From contig CM041465.1 of assembly GCA_023213395.1 (NCBI GenBank), forward strand, positions 164,183,741-164,247,740: a DNA stretch of 64,000 nucleotides, given 5' to 3'. Below, piece by piece: positions 13,085 to 29,778 of the stretch (positions within the stretch are counted from its first letter, which is position 1; the number at the start of each line of letters is the position of its first letter). Below the pieces are notes generated by a model. It worked only from the letters and a program-made list of their open reading frames with translations. It searched no databases and was not told the origin of the DNA. The DNA comes from Cycas panzhihuaensis (lineage: Eukaryota; Cycadophyta). The translations under genes were made by a program, and so were the position numbers.

Positions 13085-16000
13085 CCTACACTATTAATTG
13101 ACTCTAGTAACATCCATAATTTTATGTATCCTAGATTGACTAAGAAATGTAAACTCTAGATGCAATCACATACTAAGAAATAGATTGCTAATATGACAAA
13201 TGGCAGTAAATGGAGGGTGATAGAGTTCATAACTTTATGCCCTCTTGAGTGGAAAATATAGTCCACAAAAGTCACCTTTCAAATTCTACCACTAGGAGAC
13301 TATGATGCCATTATTGACATGGAATAGTTGGAAGTATATCATGTTAAACTTGACTATTCTAATAATCAAATTAAATGTTTAGATGATGAAGGGTAGCCAA
13401 TAGAATTATAGGGAAAGAAGATCACAACTTATATGAAGCAAATCTCTACTACCCAAGTAAAGAAGTGGTTGAGGAAAGGATATAAGGTATATGCAACCCA
13501 TATAACTAAAGAAGAAGCCCATAAGGAATTAGCTCTTGAAAATCTTTCTTTGGTAAAGGAATTTCAAGATGTTTTCCTAGATGAACTACCTAAGTTACTA
13601 ATCAAGAAAGATGTAGACTATATTATAGAGCTTGTCCCCAGAGAGGGGTTAGTTTCCAAGGCTCCATATAGGTTAGTCATAACTGAAATGACAAAATTAA
13701 AGATACAACTACAAGAGATATTGGACAAGGGGTTTATTAGACCTAGTGCATCACCATGGGGAGCTCCAGTATTATTTTTGAAGAAGAAGGAATGGTCTGT
13801 CAGGCTATACATTGATTATAAATAGCTAAACAAAGCTATTGTAAAGAATAAGTACCCATTACCCAGAATAGAGGACTTATTTGACCAGATGAGGAGAGCA
13901 ATAGTGTTTAAAAAAGTTGACTTAAGATATGGGCACTACTAAATCAATATTAAGGATAAAAGCATCTTCAAGACAATATTTAGAATGAGGTATGGCCATT
14001 ATAAATTTGTTGTGATGCCATTTGGTTTAATAAATATACCGATAACTTTTAAGTGCATGATGAATAATGTATTCAAATAGTACCTAAATAAGTTTGTGGT
14101 GGTTTTTATAGATGATATATTAATCTATTCTAAGATAAGAGAAAAATGCAAGGAGCACTTACAAATAGTATTACAATTATTGAGAGAGAAAAAGTTGTAT
14201 GCAAACTTTAGGAAGTGCATATTCTATAAGGAGTAGGTATACTACCTTGGGCATGCCATATCAACTCAATGTATCTCTATAGATCCCTAAAAAGTAAAAG
14301 AAATCATGGATTAGATATCCCCTTGCAATGTACAAGAGTTACACAACTTTGTAGAGCTTGTTAGGTATTACAAAAGGTATGTAAGAGACTCTTCCAAGAT
14401 TGTTGCCCTAATCACTTCTCTATAAAAGAAACATATTAATTTTATGTGGACTAATTTATATGAAGAAAGGTTTTAATTGCTTAGAAAAGCTCTTTACTTC
14501 AGTGCCCATTTTAATCATTTTAGACCTATATATAGACCTTTTTTATTTCCACTAATACTAACTTAGAGAGGCATAATGTTATTCTTATATAGGGTAGAAA
14601 AGTGGTAGTTTATGAGTCTATAAAGTTAAAAGTGTATGAAAAAAATTACTCTGTGTATGACCTTGGTCTCATAACAAACATTCATGTACTTAAGGTTTGG
14701 AAACCCTGTTTATTTTGGTGAAAATTTGATTTATGAATAAATCACAACAGTTTGTAACATATCTTTATATAGCCACAATTAAATCCTAGGCAACGTAGAT
14801 GGGTAGAATACATGAGTGAATTCGACTTTAAGTTGCAATATGTCAAAGTTAGCAAGAATAAGGTCATTAATTCCTTGAGTTAGAAACACTATGTTGATGC
14901 TATAAGTATGTTTAAGCTAGACATAATAAATTTTATTTTAAAGGATTATAAAGGAGGTGTATTTTATAGATAGACCAAAGATGTTTTGCAATAGCAAAAA
15001 GAGTGGTAAAATATAGGTGCCAAGTTACGAAGGAGGTTTCATAGGTTTGAAGAAATAAATGATGGTACCTTAGCATATCAACAAATAATTTATATGCTAA
15101 GTAGCTTAGAAATTAGAAAACTTATTTTACCTAAAGCCCACCAAATATATTATGCTAAATACCTAGGTTACAACAAGATATATGTTATTATAAAAGAGTA
15201 ATATTATTGGCTTGACATGAAGAGGGATGTTTTTACTTATGTAACAAAATGCTTGACATGCTAAAAGGTTAAAGTAAAATATGAATACCTCATTAAATAT
15301 AAGTGAAAAAAAAAATAATAGATTTATTACAAGCTTACTAAGAGGTACTAAATAACATGATGCAATTTATTTGTTGTGGACAAGCTAACCAAGTCTACAT
15401 ATTTCATGCTAGTATGCTCAACTACTATAATATCATACATTACTACAATCTTCATGATATATATTGCTAGATTACATGGAGTCCTAAATCTCATAGTTTC
15501 TGATAAGGATAGTAAATTCACCCCAAAATTTTAAAGATAATTCTTCCAAGAGTTGGGCATCAAACTATAATTTAGTACAACATACCATCTTGAGACAAAT
15601 AGGTAAACTAAGAGAGTGAGTCAAGTGTTAGACGATTTATTTAGGATGTATATTATAGAGTAAACTACAAATTGGGAGAAGTACTTGCATATAGAAGAAT
15701 TTATATATAATAACTCTTTCCATTCATCCTTGGGAGTAAGCCCATTTAAGGTTTTATATAGAAGGAGGTGTAATACACCTCTAAGTTGGAACAACTTGGA
15801 AGATAGGTATGTATTAGGTTTAAATATATTATAGGAAATAGAAATGCAAGTGATTAATATTAAGTAACAACTAATGTTAGTATAAGATAAGTAAAAAAGC
15901 TATATAGACCTAAAGCAAACAACCATGGAGTTCCAGGTTGGTGACAATGCATTCTTAAGGGTAAGGCCTAAACATATTTCCATAAGTTTGGGGACCTATA

Positions 16001-16365
16001 AAAAGCTTGCTCTAATATATTGCATTCTTTTTGAGACATTAGAAAGGGTAGGTTCTATTATAAACTTGCAGTCCTATCAAACATCTATGTACATAATATA
16101 TTTCATATCTCATTGCTTAAAAAATATGTGTCAGATTCAAAGCATATGTTAGACTAGAATAACTTAGTAGTAGAACCAAGTTTGGAGTTCAAAGGAAAGT
16201 CACTCAAGATTTTAGATAGTAAGGAAAAGGTATTAATAAGTATGATCATTAGGTAGGTTAAATCCTAATAGCAACATTTGACACTAGAAGAGACCACTTG
16301 GGAGTTAGAGGAACAGATAATGCAACAATACCTAAAACTATTTATAGCAAGATAAATGGCATCAA
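13085..16365 (+). pseudogene. Gypsy pol: protease, RT, RNase H, integrase, chromodomain
   Basis: Protease remnant LLIDSSNIHNF near 13090-13125 (usual D-S-G is D-S-S). RT runs from about 13550 (DVFLDELPKL, then GFIRPSASPWGAPVLFLKKK), with MPFGL and an intact FIDDILIYS at 14105-14131, to GLVRYY-like text near 14350. The RNase H tail RRWVEYMSEFDFKLQYVKV is near 14795. Integrase has a zinc-finger remnant (VTKCLTC near 15240) and core blocks near 15360-15640 (FVVDKLTKS, IVSDKDSKFT). The position of its catalytic glutamate reads K. The C-terminal GDNAFLRVRPK is near 15940. A chromodomain-like ILDSKEK and EETTWELEEQIMQQY follow at 16210-16340. The longest open piece is 13433-13825. Many Q and W codons are now stops. 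Confidence 0.92.
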
Positions 16366-16380
16366 GATGATGTTTTCTTT

Positions 16381-16393
16381 AAGGGGAGGGGGA
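16381..16393 (+). other. Polypurine tract
   Basis: AAGGGGAGGGGGA lies directly before the TG that opens the 3' LTR. It is the expected plus-strand primer. Confidence 0.9.
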
Positions 16394-17499
16394 TGGAAAG
16401 ACCTAATCCAAAGGTGATCATCATTTGGCGCATGCTTCTACTTTCTTATGGTAGATTATTAGTTGTTTATACTTGTCCTTTTTTCTTCATCTTTCCTTAT
16501 CTTTTTTATCTTCTTCACTTTTCTTTATAACTTATATCAATGTAGTTTTTTATATTTCATACTATTACTCTTTATCCCATGTAAGGTAAAATCCAATCTA
16601 TTCCCTACTAGGTATGAGGTTGCATCACTTTATTTACTTATTCCTTATGAGATAGAAGTTTATTTCAAACTCCATCAAGTGTTAGGATGTACCATTTTGT
16701 GATTTTTAGGTAGGTAGTTTATTTATCTTAGTCATGTTATAGGGTGTTTGTATTTTGTGCTAACACTTTGCTTTGATGAAATATATTCATTTTGTTATAA
16801 CTTATATTAATATAGAAACCAACTCGATTACTTTTGAAGAATGAGATGGAGCAAATGATAGGAATGGAAGAAGAATAGAGGGGTAAGACTAGTTATAAGG
16901 TAAAAAATTGAGTTTTATAAGCACATTTGAGATAATAGTGTTTGGTTGACATACATAATTTACATAGGGGAGTCTCCATCAAGTGAAATAAAAGACTTAT
17001 ACACTTCCAATGACTAGTGGATAACTAGAAATAAACATCAAATAACTAAGATATGCAAGTCTAAAGTTATACAAATGACTAATAGGTAGTTTACCAAAGG
17101 GTAAATTTAAACTTAAAGGCCATTTTCTATAGAAATTATATATTGTATACTTTAAAATTAAAATTTTAAGTTTAGTTTGAATTAAAGAGGGGATCAAGAA
17201 CTATCTAATGAGTGGTAGAAGTCCCAAAGCAGATATTATATGAGAAAGTTATGGTAGTTTAAAGTTATGAGATTTAAACTTCACTATTTATAGAAATGTA
17301 ATAACCCACTAAGTTAGTGAGTTTGAAGGGTATAATATTTATCTTTGTATAACTATTCCATAATAAAGAGCATGTTGAGATCTTTCCAATGAGTGGTGGA
17401 ACTCTTAAATCAGACATTAGATGAGAAAATTATAATTACTTGAAATTAAGTTTTTGAACTAAATTTTTATAAAAATCTCGTAGTTTTATCATAAACATA

Positions 17500-17770
17500 G
17501 GGAGAGTCTATGTAAAAAAGGCCCACGTGAGGAATGTCCATGTGGGAGAAGCCCATATGGAAAAGGCCCATGTAGAAGAAGTCTACTAGGGTAAGGTCTA
17601 TGTAAGAGAAGCCCAACTAAGGAAGGCCCATGCAGAAGAAGTCTATACGGAAGAGTTCCTATAAGGAAAAGTCCTACATAGAAGGGTCCATAAGGAAGAG
17701 TTCCACAAAAAGGAGTTCATGCAAAAGAAGAGTTTGTAGGAAGAAATTGTGCAAAACAAGAGCTTGTAAG
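17500..17770 (+). repeat. 15/30-bp minisatellite inside the 3' LTR
   Basis: Counterpart of 9262-9620, with units such as GAGAAGCCCATATGG followed by AAAAGGCCCATGTAG. Copy number is lower and the copies have diverged, so the array has changed length since the two LTRs were identical. Confidence 0.8.
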
Positions 17771-18769
17771 AAAGTGAAATGTAAAGACAAGTCCCTCAAA
17801 ATCTACACTTTATAAAAAATGGTACAACTCTCTAAATATTTTGTTGTTTTTTGTGTTCCACCTATAAATTCAAAGCTCCTTAAAAGGAATACACATCTAT
17901 GTAAAAGGATTTTATACTGAATAAATATTTAAGATAATATTTTTAAATTTTATAATTAAACTTACTCAAATGAGTGAAATTAATCTTAGATAGCTTCCTA
18001 TTATTTTAATGATACCTCACTCGTCTAAAGTCAGAATTGGATGATTCTAGTTGTGATACAATGCTTATTTAAAGGAGCTCATCCATATATAGTTAAATTT
18101 AATTATAAATACCTGTGGAGTATTTCCATTTGCCTAAAATAAAAAAAAAATAGTATAGAAATATAAAGAATAGTTAACACACTCCTAGAGTTTTCTTTAT
18201 AATTTTCTGCTAGTTAACAAAATTTTGTCAAATTAATCTTTTTAGAATAATAATAAAAGTATCTTAACACTTGGATAAGTCGAGGTGATTAAAGGTCTCT
18301 CCACGTCAAAATATTCTAGGAAAAATAAGTAGTGGGTTATTAATAGTTAAGATTAGAATCCATTCTTGGCAACCACCAAGTGTGATATTCTAACCGCTAA
18401 GTCCCACAACTTGCATTCAATATTAATGATAATTGGGTAAAACACTGAATATAAGAAAAAGGATAACCTAGAGAGAGAGGAAGATAGAGGGAATTATCAA
18501 GAAGGTAGAGAAAGAGTTATAAGAAGAGGGTTAAGTGAAATAAAGGCACTTTAGAGAGTTTTGGTATATTTATGCAATAAGATTGCCAAAGAATATATTG
18601 ACTTTTAGAGTAAAAGCTTACTTTAACCTATGTATTGGTTGCACACTATTAGTGAGCTATCTCATTCTTGTTAAAAGGTATACTTGATATATTTCAGAGC
18701 CTTATGAGTATGTTACAATACTAATCTCCTTGGATTGCTATTATTAGGTGTAATATCTTCTTATAAGAT

Positions 18770-18985
18770 AGGATTGAGTTAGTTTCTCCCCTATGCCTTA
18801 TTATTGATTGGTGTTTTGTAAGGTAGTTGAATGGTTGCTCCTCCTTAATGTTTGGTTGAGTAGGTACTTTTAATTGGTTGCTCTCCATAAGCTCATTATA
18901 TGCATGGTGTTGAGTTGGTTACTCCACTTGCAGGTCATTTAAAAACAAGGGTCTTGTGTAGTTGCTCCCTTTGAACTCAATTGCA
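18770..18985 (+). repeat. Five-copy degenerate array in the 3' LTR
   Basis: GTTGNNTGGTTGCTCC-like cores near 18775, 18826, 18866, 18910 and 18955 mirror the array at 10575-10790. Confidence 0.65.
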
Positions 18986-19899
18986 CTCTATAAGTTTATG
19001 GTGGATACATGGCATAATAAGGTAGTCCTTCAAGATTATATTTATAAGGATCTCTAAGTGTCTTGATATTACTGGTCTACTTAGAATAAGAAATATCATT
19101 TGAGAGGAAATGATTAGTATTATGTGAGATTAATGATACTTTAAGCAAAGGTATTCTTACATATAATAGTGGCAACTTTGAGTCAACTTCTTATATTATA
19201 AAGTTTTATATAAAAGGTTTTGATATATCCATTGTTAAGGAAACTTATAAAGGGTTGTGTGAAGAGTGAAAAACTAATATTCCTATATTCATATCATCTG
19301 CTTTAGCCTAGGGGCACTTTCCTATGTAGGATTATGGATGATTAGGATGTGAATCCTTCAGTTGTAATCTTGTTAGCCAACTCCATTCCTCGCATGTCAT
19401 AGGCATAATATTTTTATGATGAGTTAAATATGGTATGGAATGTTGTATTCTTAAATAGATATTTAGTTATAGATTATGGTAAATTACTACATGAATACTT
19501 GGTTATAGTTACTTGTAATTCTCACATGATTCTTGATTACAACAAAAGAGATCTTATATATAAATATTAAGTACCTTTCTTACTTGGGTTTACATGCATT
19601 CTTGGATGTTTATTCCACTATGTATTACTCTCACAAAAGCCTTCATAAATTTAATATTGGTATATAGTTTGGTGCTAAAATTTCTTAAAATACTTAGTAA
19701 ATTACCATTGTGTCTTTATCACAGTGTGTGTAAGTTTGTCAAGGTTGGTTGGGTTGTTACAAACATTTTATGCATGATTTACCTAACAAAAGTTTTGATC
19801 CCAAAGCATCAAAGGATCTTGAGAATAATGGAACCTTTATTCCTATTTAGAATAAGTTTTAACCCAAAATAAGCTAATTAAATGGTTGTGGGATAATGT

Positions 19900-20460
19900 A
19901 GGAACAAGATGGCAATTAATAAGTTTCAAGCATTATCTAAATTAGATGAGTCTATGGGTGATGAGTGCCATGCATTAGAACCATGCATTGCTCTAATCTA
20001 GGGACCACTAGAAGGTAGGGATAGTACTAAAGAAGAGACTAACAATTAAAATAGAGAGAACCAAATCAATCTAGCATCATCTTTTCATTTAGGTGAGTTC
20101 TCAACATAGTTAGTAGATCCTCCATAAGATGTCGATTTGGTGCCAAAAATGTAAAAAATAGATATGGATGTAGAAGGCATGGTTAGGGATGATTTACCTA
20201 AAGATATTACTACCATCGAGTGCACAGTAGAAGGGGTGTGTAGGACTTAGAAAGGTATGGAGTCAATGCCAACTAATTAGACTATTATAGATTATAGGGA
20301 GACTGAGAAGAGGAAGTAAGGTAGGCTAGAAAACAAGGAAACTTATCATAAGGAGATAACAAAGGAAGTTAAAAATAGTACCCAATCCTAATTACGTAGG
20401 TTTAATGATAAGATCATATGGATAACCAGATGGTTGAGAATTTGAATACTAGTGAAGGAG
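19900..20460 (+). pseudogene. LINE ORF1 C-terminal remnant (tentative)
   Basis: This stretch precedes the endonuclease and is rich in charged codons and TAG/TAA stops, as expected for a decayed ORF1 tail. No DUF4283 or CCHC motif can be made out, so position is the main argument. Confidence 0.4.
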
Positions 20461-20469
20461 TCACTAGGG

Positions 20470-24615
<4,146 letters not shown>

Positions 24616-24660
24616 GGAATTGACTTAATATCTTATTTTCCTTTGATAGAATAATTGTAA

Positions 24661-25724
24661 GTGCTTGCATGACCAGTGGGCATATTGCATGTTGAATGAG
24701 CATTTTTATGATATACCTACATATTTTTTATCTTTGTTTCTTCTCTAGATAAAGGGACCATTGAATAGAAGGGGTGTTTTTGCTATTAGAACTTTGAAAA
24801 ATCTCTATTTTGATATAAAAAGCTAAGTGTTAGGTTGTTAGGATACTTACATCTCACTATTTTATGGGCCATTTTTTATCCATAAAGGACAAGTATTCCA
24901 AAGTTTGATCATATCATAAAGGTGTTTTAGATGATGAGGAAGCTAGATATGATTTCAAATCTAAATTCCATTAAGTCATTGAGAAGATATATGTGTTTGA
25001 AGGTCCATATCTTATTGTCATTGCCATGTTATTTAATGCACACTATATTTGATAAATTTTATTAAATCTAAGTTTTAAAACATTAGAGAATCATATTTAA
25101 GTATTTTAAAGATTTGGATGAAGTCCACCTACTCCCTAGGAGGATATATAGGGTATTTAAAGTGACCAGGAGCCAAGTTGAAAGGGTCCTAAAACTTGAT
25201 TTTTCATCTTTTTTCATTTTAAAAAGACACGTTCTTACTAAAATGATGATATCTCCCATATATGATATCATAATTTAATTTTGTCAATTGCATTGGAAAA
25301 ATGACTTGTGGGGCTTTATAATAAGTGGTTATATAATATATTTTGGATATTTTTTAGGGTAGTTTTAATGGATTGATCTCTAACTTTAGTTTGGAAGGTA
25401 GTTTATGAGCTAAAATTAGAGTTTGTTCTTGGGAAAGAAATGGTTTATCATATGTTTTTTCCTTAAAGAATCATTTATATGGGTCTTTTCCATGATGCAG
25501 TAGATGGGGCTATGGCGTTTTTGCTTGGTTTTCTATTGGAGGTGTGATCTTAATTAGGAGAGACTAAAAATAGTCATGATGGAAGTATGAAATGTTATTT
25601 GGAAGGTAAGTGTTAGTTAATCATATATACAAAGGCCATTTTAGAGGATTGGCTTTGGTAGATGTTTAGATTTTATATAGACCTTGTATCATATTTGAAG
25701 TGGTTGCATGATAGGGATTAAATA
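24661..25724. other. Unassigned AT-rich DNA before an LTR
   Basis: No clear domain in six frames. By position it could be the 3' part of the element that owns the LTR at 25737, but I cannot recognise RNase H or integrase in it. Confidence 0.4.
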
Positions 25725-26095
25725 TTAAGGGAAGAATGTTGGATAATGTCTAAGCCATATTCTTGTAAAATTGGTGGTTTCCCTCTTTGATATGTACTAA
25801 AGGATTGTAATCCACATACTTCTTCATGAATGAGGTCATTGGTTAACAAAGTAGATCTTAATTGATAATTAGATAGCCATGAGGCAGTATATGTCTATAA
25901 ATGTGTATTGATTCTTTATAATACAATTTGGAGGTGATCATTTCCTATAAGTATACTACATTTGTGTGTTTATATATATTTGTTTATTTATTTGGTCACC
26001 TATATTGATTCATAGTTCATAGTTTTGATTGTATATTTGGTTATATATTTTTAACTTAGTATTAAATCTATCATCCCAAGTGTATATTTTTAACA
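25725..26095 (+). repeat. PPT plus LTR (3' or solo), probable
   Basis: TTAAGGGAAGAA (25725-25736) is a good polypurine tract and is followed by TGTTGGATAATGTC. The unit ends TTTTTAACA at 26095, giving a TG...CA LTR of 359 bp. No PBS follows it, which fits a 3' LTR. No partner LTR was found in the window. Confidence 0.55.
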
Positions 26096-27290
26096 ACTAT
26101 TTTATATTATTCCTCTTAAGGTTTTCACCTTAGGGCATCTGGAATTTCTTGTTTTAAAAATATGGGTGTATTAGCACCCAATGAAATATTTACTCCTATG
26201 GTAGACTTGTTTGTAGTATAACCTAAGATTAAACCTTAGACTTCCATTCCTTGGATTCTTTAGAGTGGGTTTATTTTCAATACAATTATTATTTAAGATT
26301 CTAGAGTTAGTTATCCCACAAATCTTATCAAATTTAACCATGTTCCAATTGAACTTTTCTTGAAATTTGTTATAATTTCTATAGTATCAAATCCTAATAT
26401 CTCTTGAGTTTGTAGATATTTGAGTAAAATTTCTTATCTGGGGTCTTTATTTATCGCACTTATCAATAATGAAACTGGTATATGTCCTCAATGGAATGCT
26501 CATAAAATCAATATAACATGGAGAAAAGAGACATAGAACATAATGATTTATGAAGCAACTTCATATTACTAAGTATATATGTATAAGTTGGAATATGTAC
26601 TTAGTCCTTTCACAACTAGGTATAACCTCGAAGCAATAAGATTATAATCAAATAGATAAAGTTAAGAGGAAAAAGATTATTACAGTAAATGACAAAAAGA
26701 AAATCCTTATATCTAATGTCATCTTTCTCCTTTGTATTACAATAGTACAAATATTATGGAAAGATAATTATAGTAAATGTTTTCCACTAATAAAATAATT
26801 ACAACAAATGTGAACATAAGTCAATTTCAAAAAGGCCCTTGGTGAGTTTATTCTATTCATGTCAATAATTGTTCAATCATAATCTAGTTTTTATTAGTTG
26901 ACTAGATTGTGATCTAAGACTATGCCGATTATAATCTACTTTTTATTAAAGAGAATGATCACAATTTAAAACTAAATTGATCACAATCCACTTTTTAATA
27001 GAATATATAATTGCAATCTAAATATAAAATATCATGATGTAACTACTTTCAACTGAATTATGTTCTAAAGCCATTCCTACCTGCACACACTCCTTAATTG
27101 GAATAATTCCTTTTAAGGCCATATATGGATATGATTCCATAATTTCTCTTGAATTGAATATATAAATTTATATAGTAAAGTCATAAGTTTCTTTAGAAAT
27201 GCTCTAAGAAATGTAGTAGGAATTGGGCATTTGCAAGAAAACATTGAAAAGGTGTAAGCTATTACAAAGTTATATGTAGATAAGAATAGA
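26096..27290. other. Unassigned AT-rich DNA containing a 52-bp repeat
   Basis: No coding motif seen. The only structure is the three-unit tandem repeat listed separately. The segment ends where a gypsy integrase C-terminus becomes readable. Confidence 0.5.
26875..27030. repeat. 52-bp tandem repeat, three units
   Basis: Related blocks ATAATCTAGTTTTTATTA, ATAATCTACTTTTTATTA and ACAATCCACTTTTTAATA start at 26879, 26931 and 26983, exactly 52 bp apart. Each unit also carries a GATCACAAT-like motif. Confidence 0.75.
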
Positions 27291-27720
27291 ATGCCTAGAA
27301 CATTCAATGTTAGGGATAAGGTATACTTAAGGGTAAAAAAAAGTTATATCCTATCAATTGGTAAATATAATAAATTATCCCTAAGATATTATGGCCCATT
27401 TACGATCTTAGAGAAAATAAATATTATGACATATAAGCTACAATTACCATTGCATATTAAAATACATCTAGTTTTCCATGTCAACTTTCTTAAAAAGACA
27501 TTCTTTAAATTTGACAATAAAATGCTGACTAATATGGATGTTTATAAAATAGAATAAATATCAAATGAACCAATTTAAATACTAGATATAATAACTAGAA
27601 AGTTGAGAAATAAAGATACAATAAAATATTTAACTAATTAGTCAAATAAACCAATAGAAAAAGAAGCATTAGAATTAAATACTTTTACAAAGGTAGGCCT
27701 CATCAAGCATGATGATTTCC
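27291..27720 (+). pseudogene. Gypsy integrase C-terminus and chromodomain fragment
   Basis: An open frame of 88 codons carries the integrase C-terminal GPY/F module: NVRDKVYLRVKKS, LSLRYYGPFTILEKIN, YKLQLPLHIKIHLVFHVNF. After the stop at 27557 the frame continues as ILDIITRKLRNKDTIKYL with TAG and TAA stops, the chromodomain start. Everything upstream of the module is missing, so the element is 5'-truncated here. The protein would direct integration into chromatin if intact. The PPT and LTR that follow are in the correct order. Confidence 0.9.
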
Positions 27721-27721
27721 C

Positions 27722-28327
27722 TTAAGAGGGTATATGATGTGAGATCATTTAGACCATCATCACAACTTAAACCACTTTTTACTTTTTAGTCATTTTCTCT
27801 AAATTTTAGATTCTACCAATCAAAGCATAACGTTTTACTTGGTGGCCAGAATTTAGTTATTCTTATGCCAAAATGAAGGTCAATATGAGTAGAATAGGTG
27901 AAAATGACTTACAAATAGGTTGAAGGCCCCATTGTAGGCCCATAATTTTTTAATAAAAAAACATTCTAAAAATGCCTAAAAATTGAGATTTATTTTGTAT
28001 GTCTAAAAATAGTAGTTAATTTTCACTTTTATATAATAACCCTTAGTTGTCTAGTTTTTCTTAATAGGACTTAACTTAGAAATGTGATTTTTATTTTGTA
28101 TTTTAGATAACTAAAGAGTTTTTAGCTTTAGGGTTAGAATCTTTTACACTTTTTGCTTTCACCTATATAAATATAATTTTAGACTATCTTTTAGCAAATG
28201 AAATGAAATTGAATAGAATTAGAAGTAAAATGATTCCTCATATTCTTTGGCTCTTTCTTATTTTAAGTTTGCATGTATGAGATTATATGTTTTCCTTATG
28301 AAGCATCCTCATCATTTAGTATTAGAG
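27722..28327 (+). repeat. PPT, 580-bp LTR and PBS shared by two gypsy fragments
   Basis: PPT TTAAGAGGGTATA (27722-27734) is followed by an LTR that starts TGATGTGAGATC at 27735 and ends CCTCATCA at 28314. Two bases later comes TAGTATTAGAG (28317-28327), a mutated tRNA-Met primer site. The same LTR therefore serves as 3' end for the upstream integrase fragment and as 5' end for the downstream gag. Confidence 0.8.
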
Positions 28328-28699
28328 AGTGGTTTAGCTCCAGGGTTGAAGGAAAATAAAACTATAGAAGTTTGAGGTATTGAGACATGTATTTATTGAA
28401 GAAACTACATAAGGGGCAGAGGATTCTTATTAAAAGGGTAAGGAAGTGCTCATTGGATCTTAGGAGCCTTATAAAAAGTTCATAAGAGAAGTTTTAGTGC
28501 CTAAAGAGAGTAGTTAAAAATTATAAGAAGAGGAGGAAGAGTAAAGTATTCTAAAATAAACAAAAACCTATAGGAGCTGTAAAGAATAATAGAAGAACTT
28601 GCTACTATAGTATTAAGATGAAGGTATGAAGGAAATATAAGTGAAGAAGAGGCATTGAGTGATGGTGGTAAAAGATTAGAAGATGGAAATCCATAAAAA

Positions 28700-29610
28700 C
28701 CATAGATAATGGAAGAAAGATTCTTAAAAGTGCTTGGGGATAAGAGTGATAGAGTTAAACTTAACATTCTAGACCACCAGGAGAACTTAATACCAATGGA
28801 GCTAGTAGACTGGTTAAATGCCATAGATAAGCCCTTTGAATGGAAGGGCATGACTAAAGAAAATAAGATAAAATTTGCATACATGAAGTTAAAGAGTCAT
28901 GCAACTATTTGGTAGGATCACTTACAAAAGGAGAGGATGAAGAAAGGTAAAGAAAATATCAAAACATGGACCAAACTAGTTAAAAAGTTAAAAGAAAATT
29001 TCTTATCAATCAATTATTCTCAGATCCTCTTTAGAAAGTTCCATAACTTAAAGTAGAAAGAAATTATAGTGTAAAACTACACTAATGAGTTCTATAAGCT
29101 TTTTATTTATTTGGAGTATTAGGACATAGATGAACAAGTTACTATAACGTATATAAATGGTTTAAACTTTTTAATTCAGAATAAACTTAGCATGCATAGA
29201 GTTAAAAGTATGGAAGATACGTATTAATTAATATTAAGGGTAAAAGAGAGGAAAAATATACATGCTACTCAAAGTCCCTTTATGATGAGAAGAGGTTCAT
29301 CACCTTTATACAAAGGTAGAGGAGGAATCCCCTATGTGAGGGGAGAATCATCTAATAGAATGGAATAATAAGAAGAAGAGAGGCAAGGTAGAATGCAAGG
29401 AGGAGGAGGAACTCATAACCAACTCAAGGGAAGAGGATTTCTAAGGGCCTAAGGGAGTAGATGTTTTGGTGATGGAAGAGGATGGAGGAGACCTTTTGTT
29501 TATTTTAAATGTGGGGAAGAATGATATAGGGCATTTGAATGCCCTTATCACTACGAGGAATAATCCCAAAGGCAGGTAGAGCATCTAAGGGTGAACTTGG
29601 TCTAAAATAA
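28700..29610 (+). pseudogene. Gypsy gag remnant with zinc knuckle
   Basis: The open part (28709-28915) reads LVDWLNAIDKPFEWKG and FAYMKLKSHATIW, a Retrotrans_gag N-terminus. It continues with stops through FLSINYSQILFRKFHNLK and YTNEFYKLF. An RG-rich stretch near 29290-29500 precedes FKCGEEXYRAFECP, a CCHC knuckle in which the H position reads Y and one codon is a TGA stop. No protease or RT follows: sequence resembling the LTR end resumes at 29779, so pol is deleted. Confidence 0.85.
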
Positions 29611-29778
29611 AGATGGTAATTTTAGATGAATATGAGAGATTAATGCTTCAAATAACTATGATAGCACCAAGATGACAACCCATACAAGATAAAAGAAAGG
29701 TGAAGATGGATGATGATTCATGGTTGTAAACTAATACTTTTAGAACAAGATGTACCATGGGAGGAAAGGTATAAACAG

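Larger units (their letters stand above)
8402..19761 (+). mobile_element. Ty3/gypsy chromovirus (Tekay-like), long LTRs, heavily decayed
   Basis: The order is 5' LTR (start missing), PBS, gag, protease, RT, RNase H, integrase, chromodomain, PPT, 3' LTR. LTRs of more than 3 kb, an internal region near 4.8 kb, a tRNA-Met PBS and a terminal chromodomain fit the Tekay/Del group of plant chromoviruses; the lineage is inference. The two LTRs look roughly three-quarters to four-fifths identical by eye, which points to an old insertion. Stops are mostly TAG or TAA where the family has Q or W. Confidence 0.92.
16394..19761 (+). repeat. 3' LTR of the chromovirus
   Basis: It begins TGGAAAGACC directly after the PPT and ends TTGTTACA, for 3368 bp. 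It carries the same internal arrays as the 5' LTR. Its first 250 bp or so are pyrimidine-rich and are absent from the 5' copy. The 5 bp after it are AACAT, but the matching left copy cannot be identified because the 5' LTR start is gone. Confidence 0.9.

Noticed and set aside
17630-17815. Small basic K/S/C-rich frame resembling a cysteine-rich peptide
   Set aside because: Translation of the LTR minisatellite in the 3' LTR. The matching region of the 5' LTR does not preserve it.
28501-28884. Minus-strand frame of 127 codons, S- and L-rich
   Set aside because: Opposite the gag of the gypsy fragment; the plus-strand motifs explain the region.
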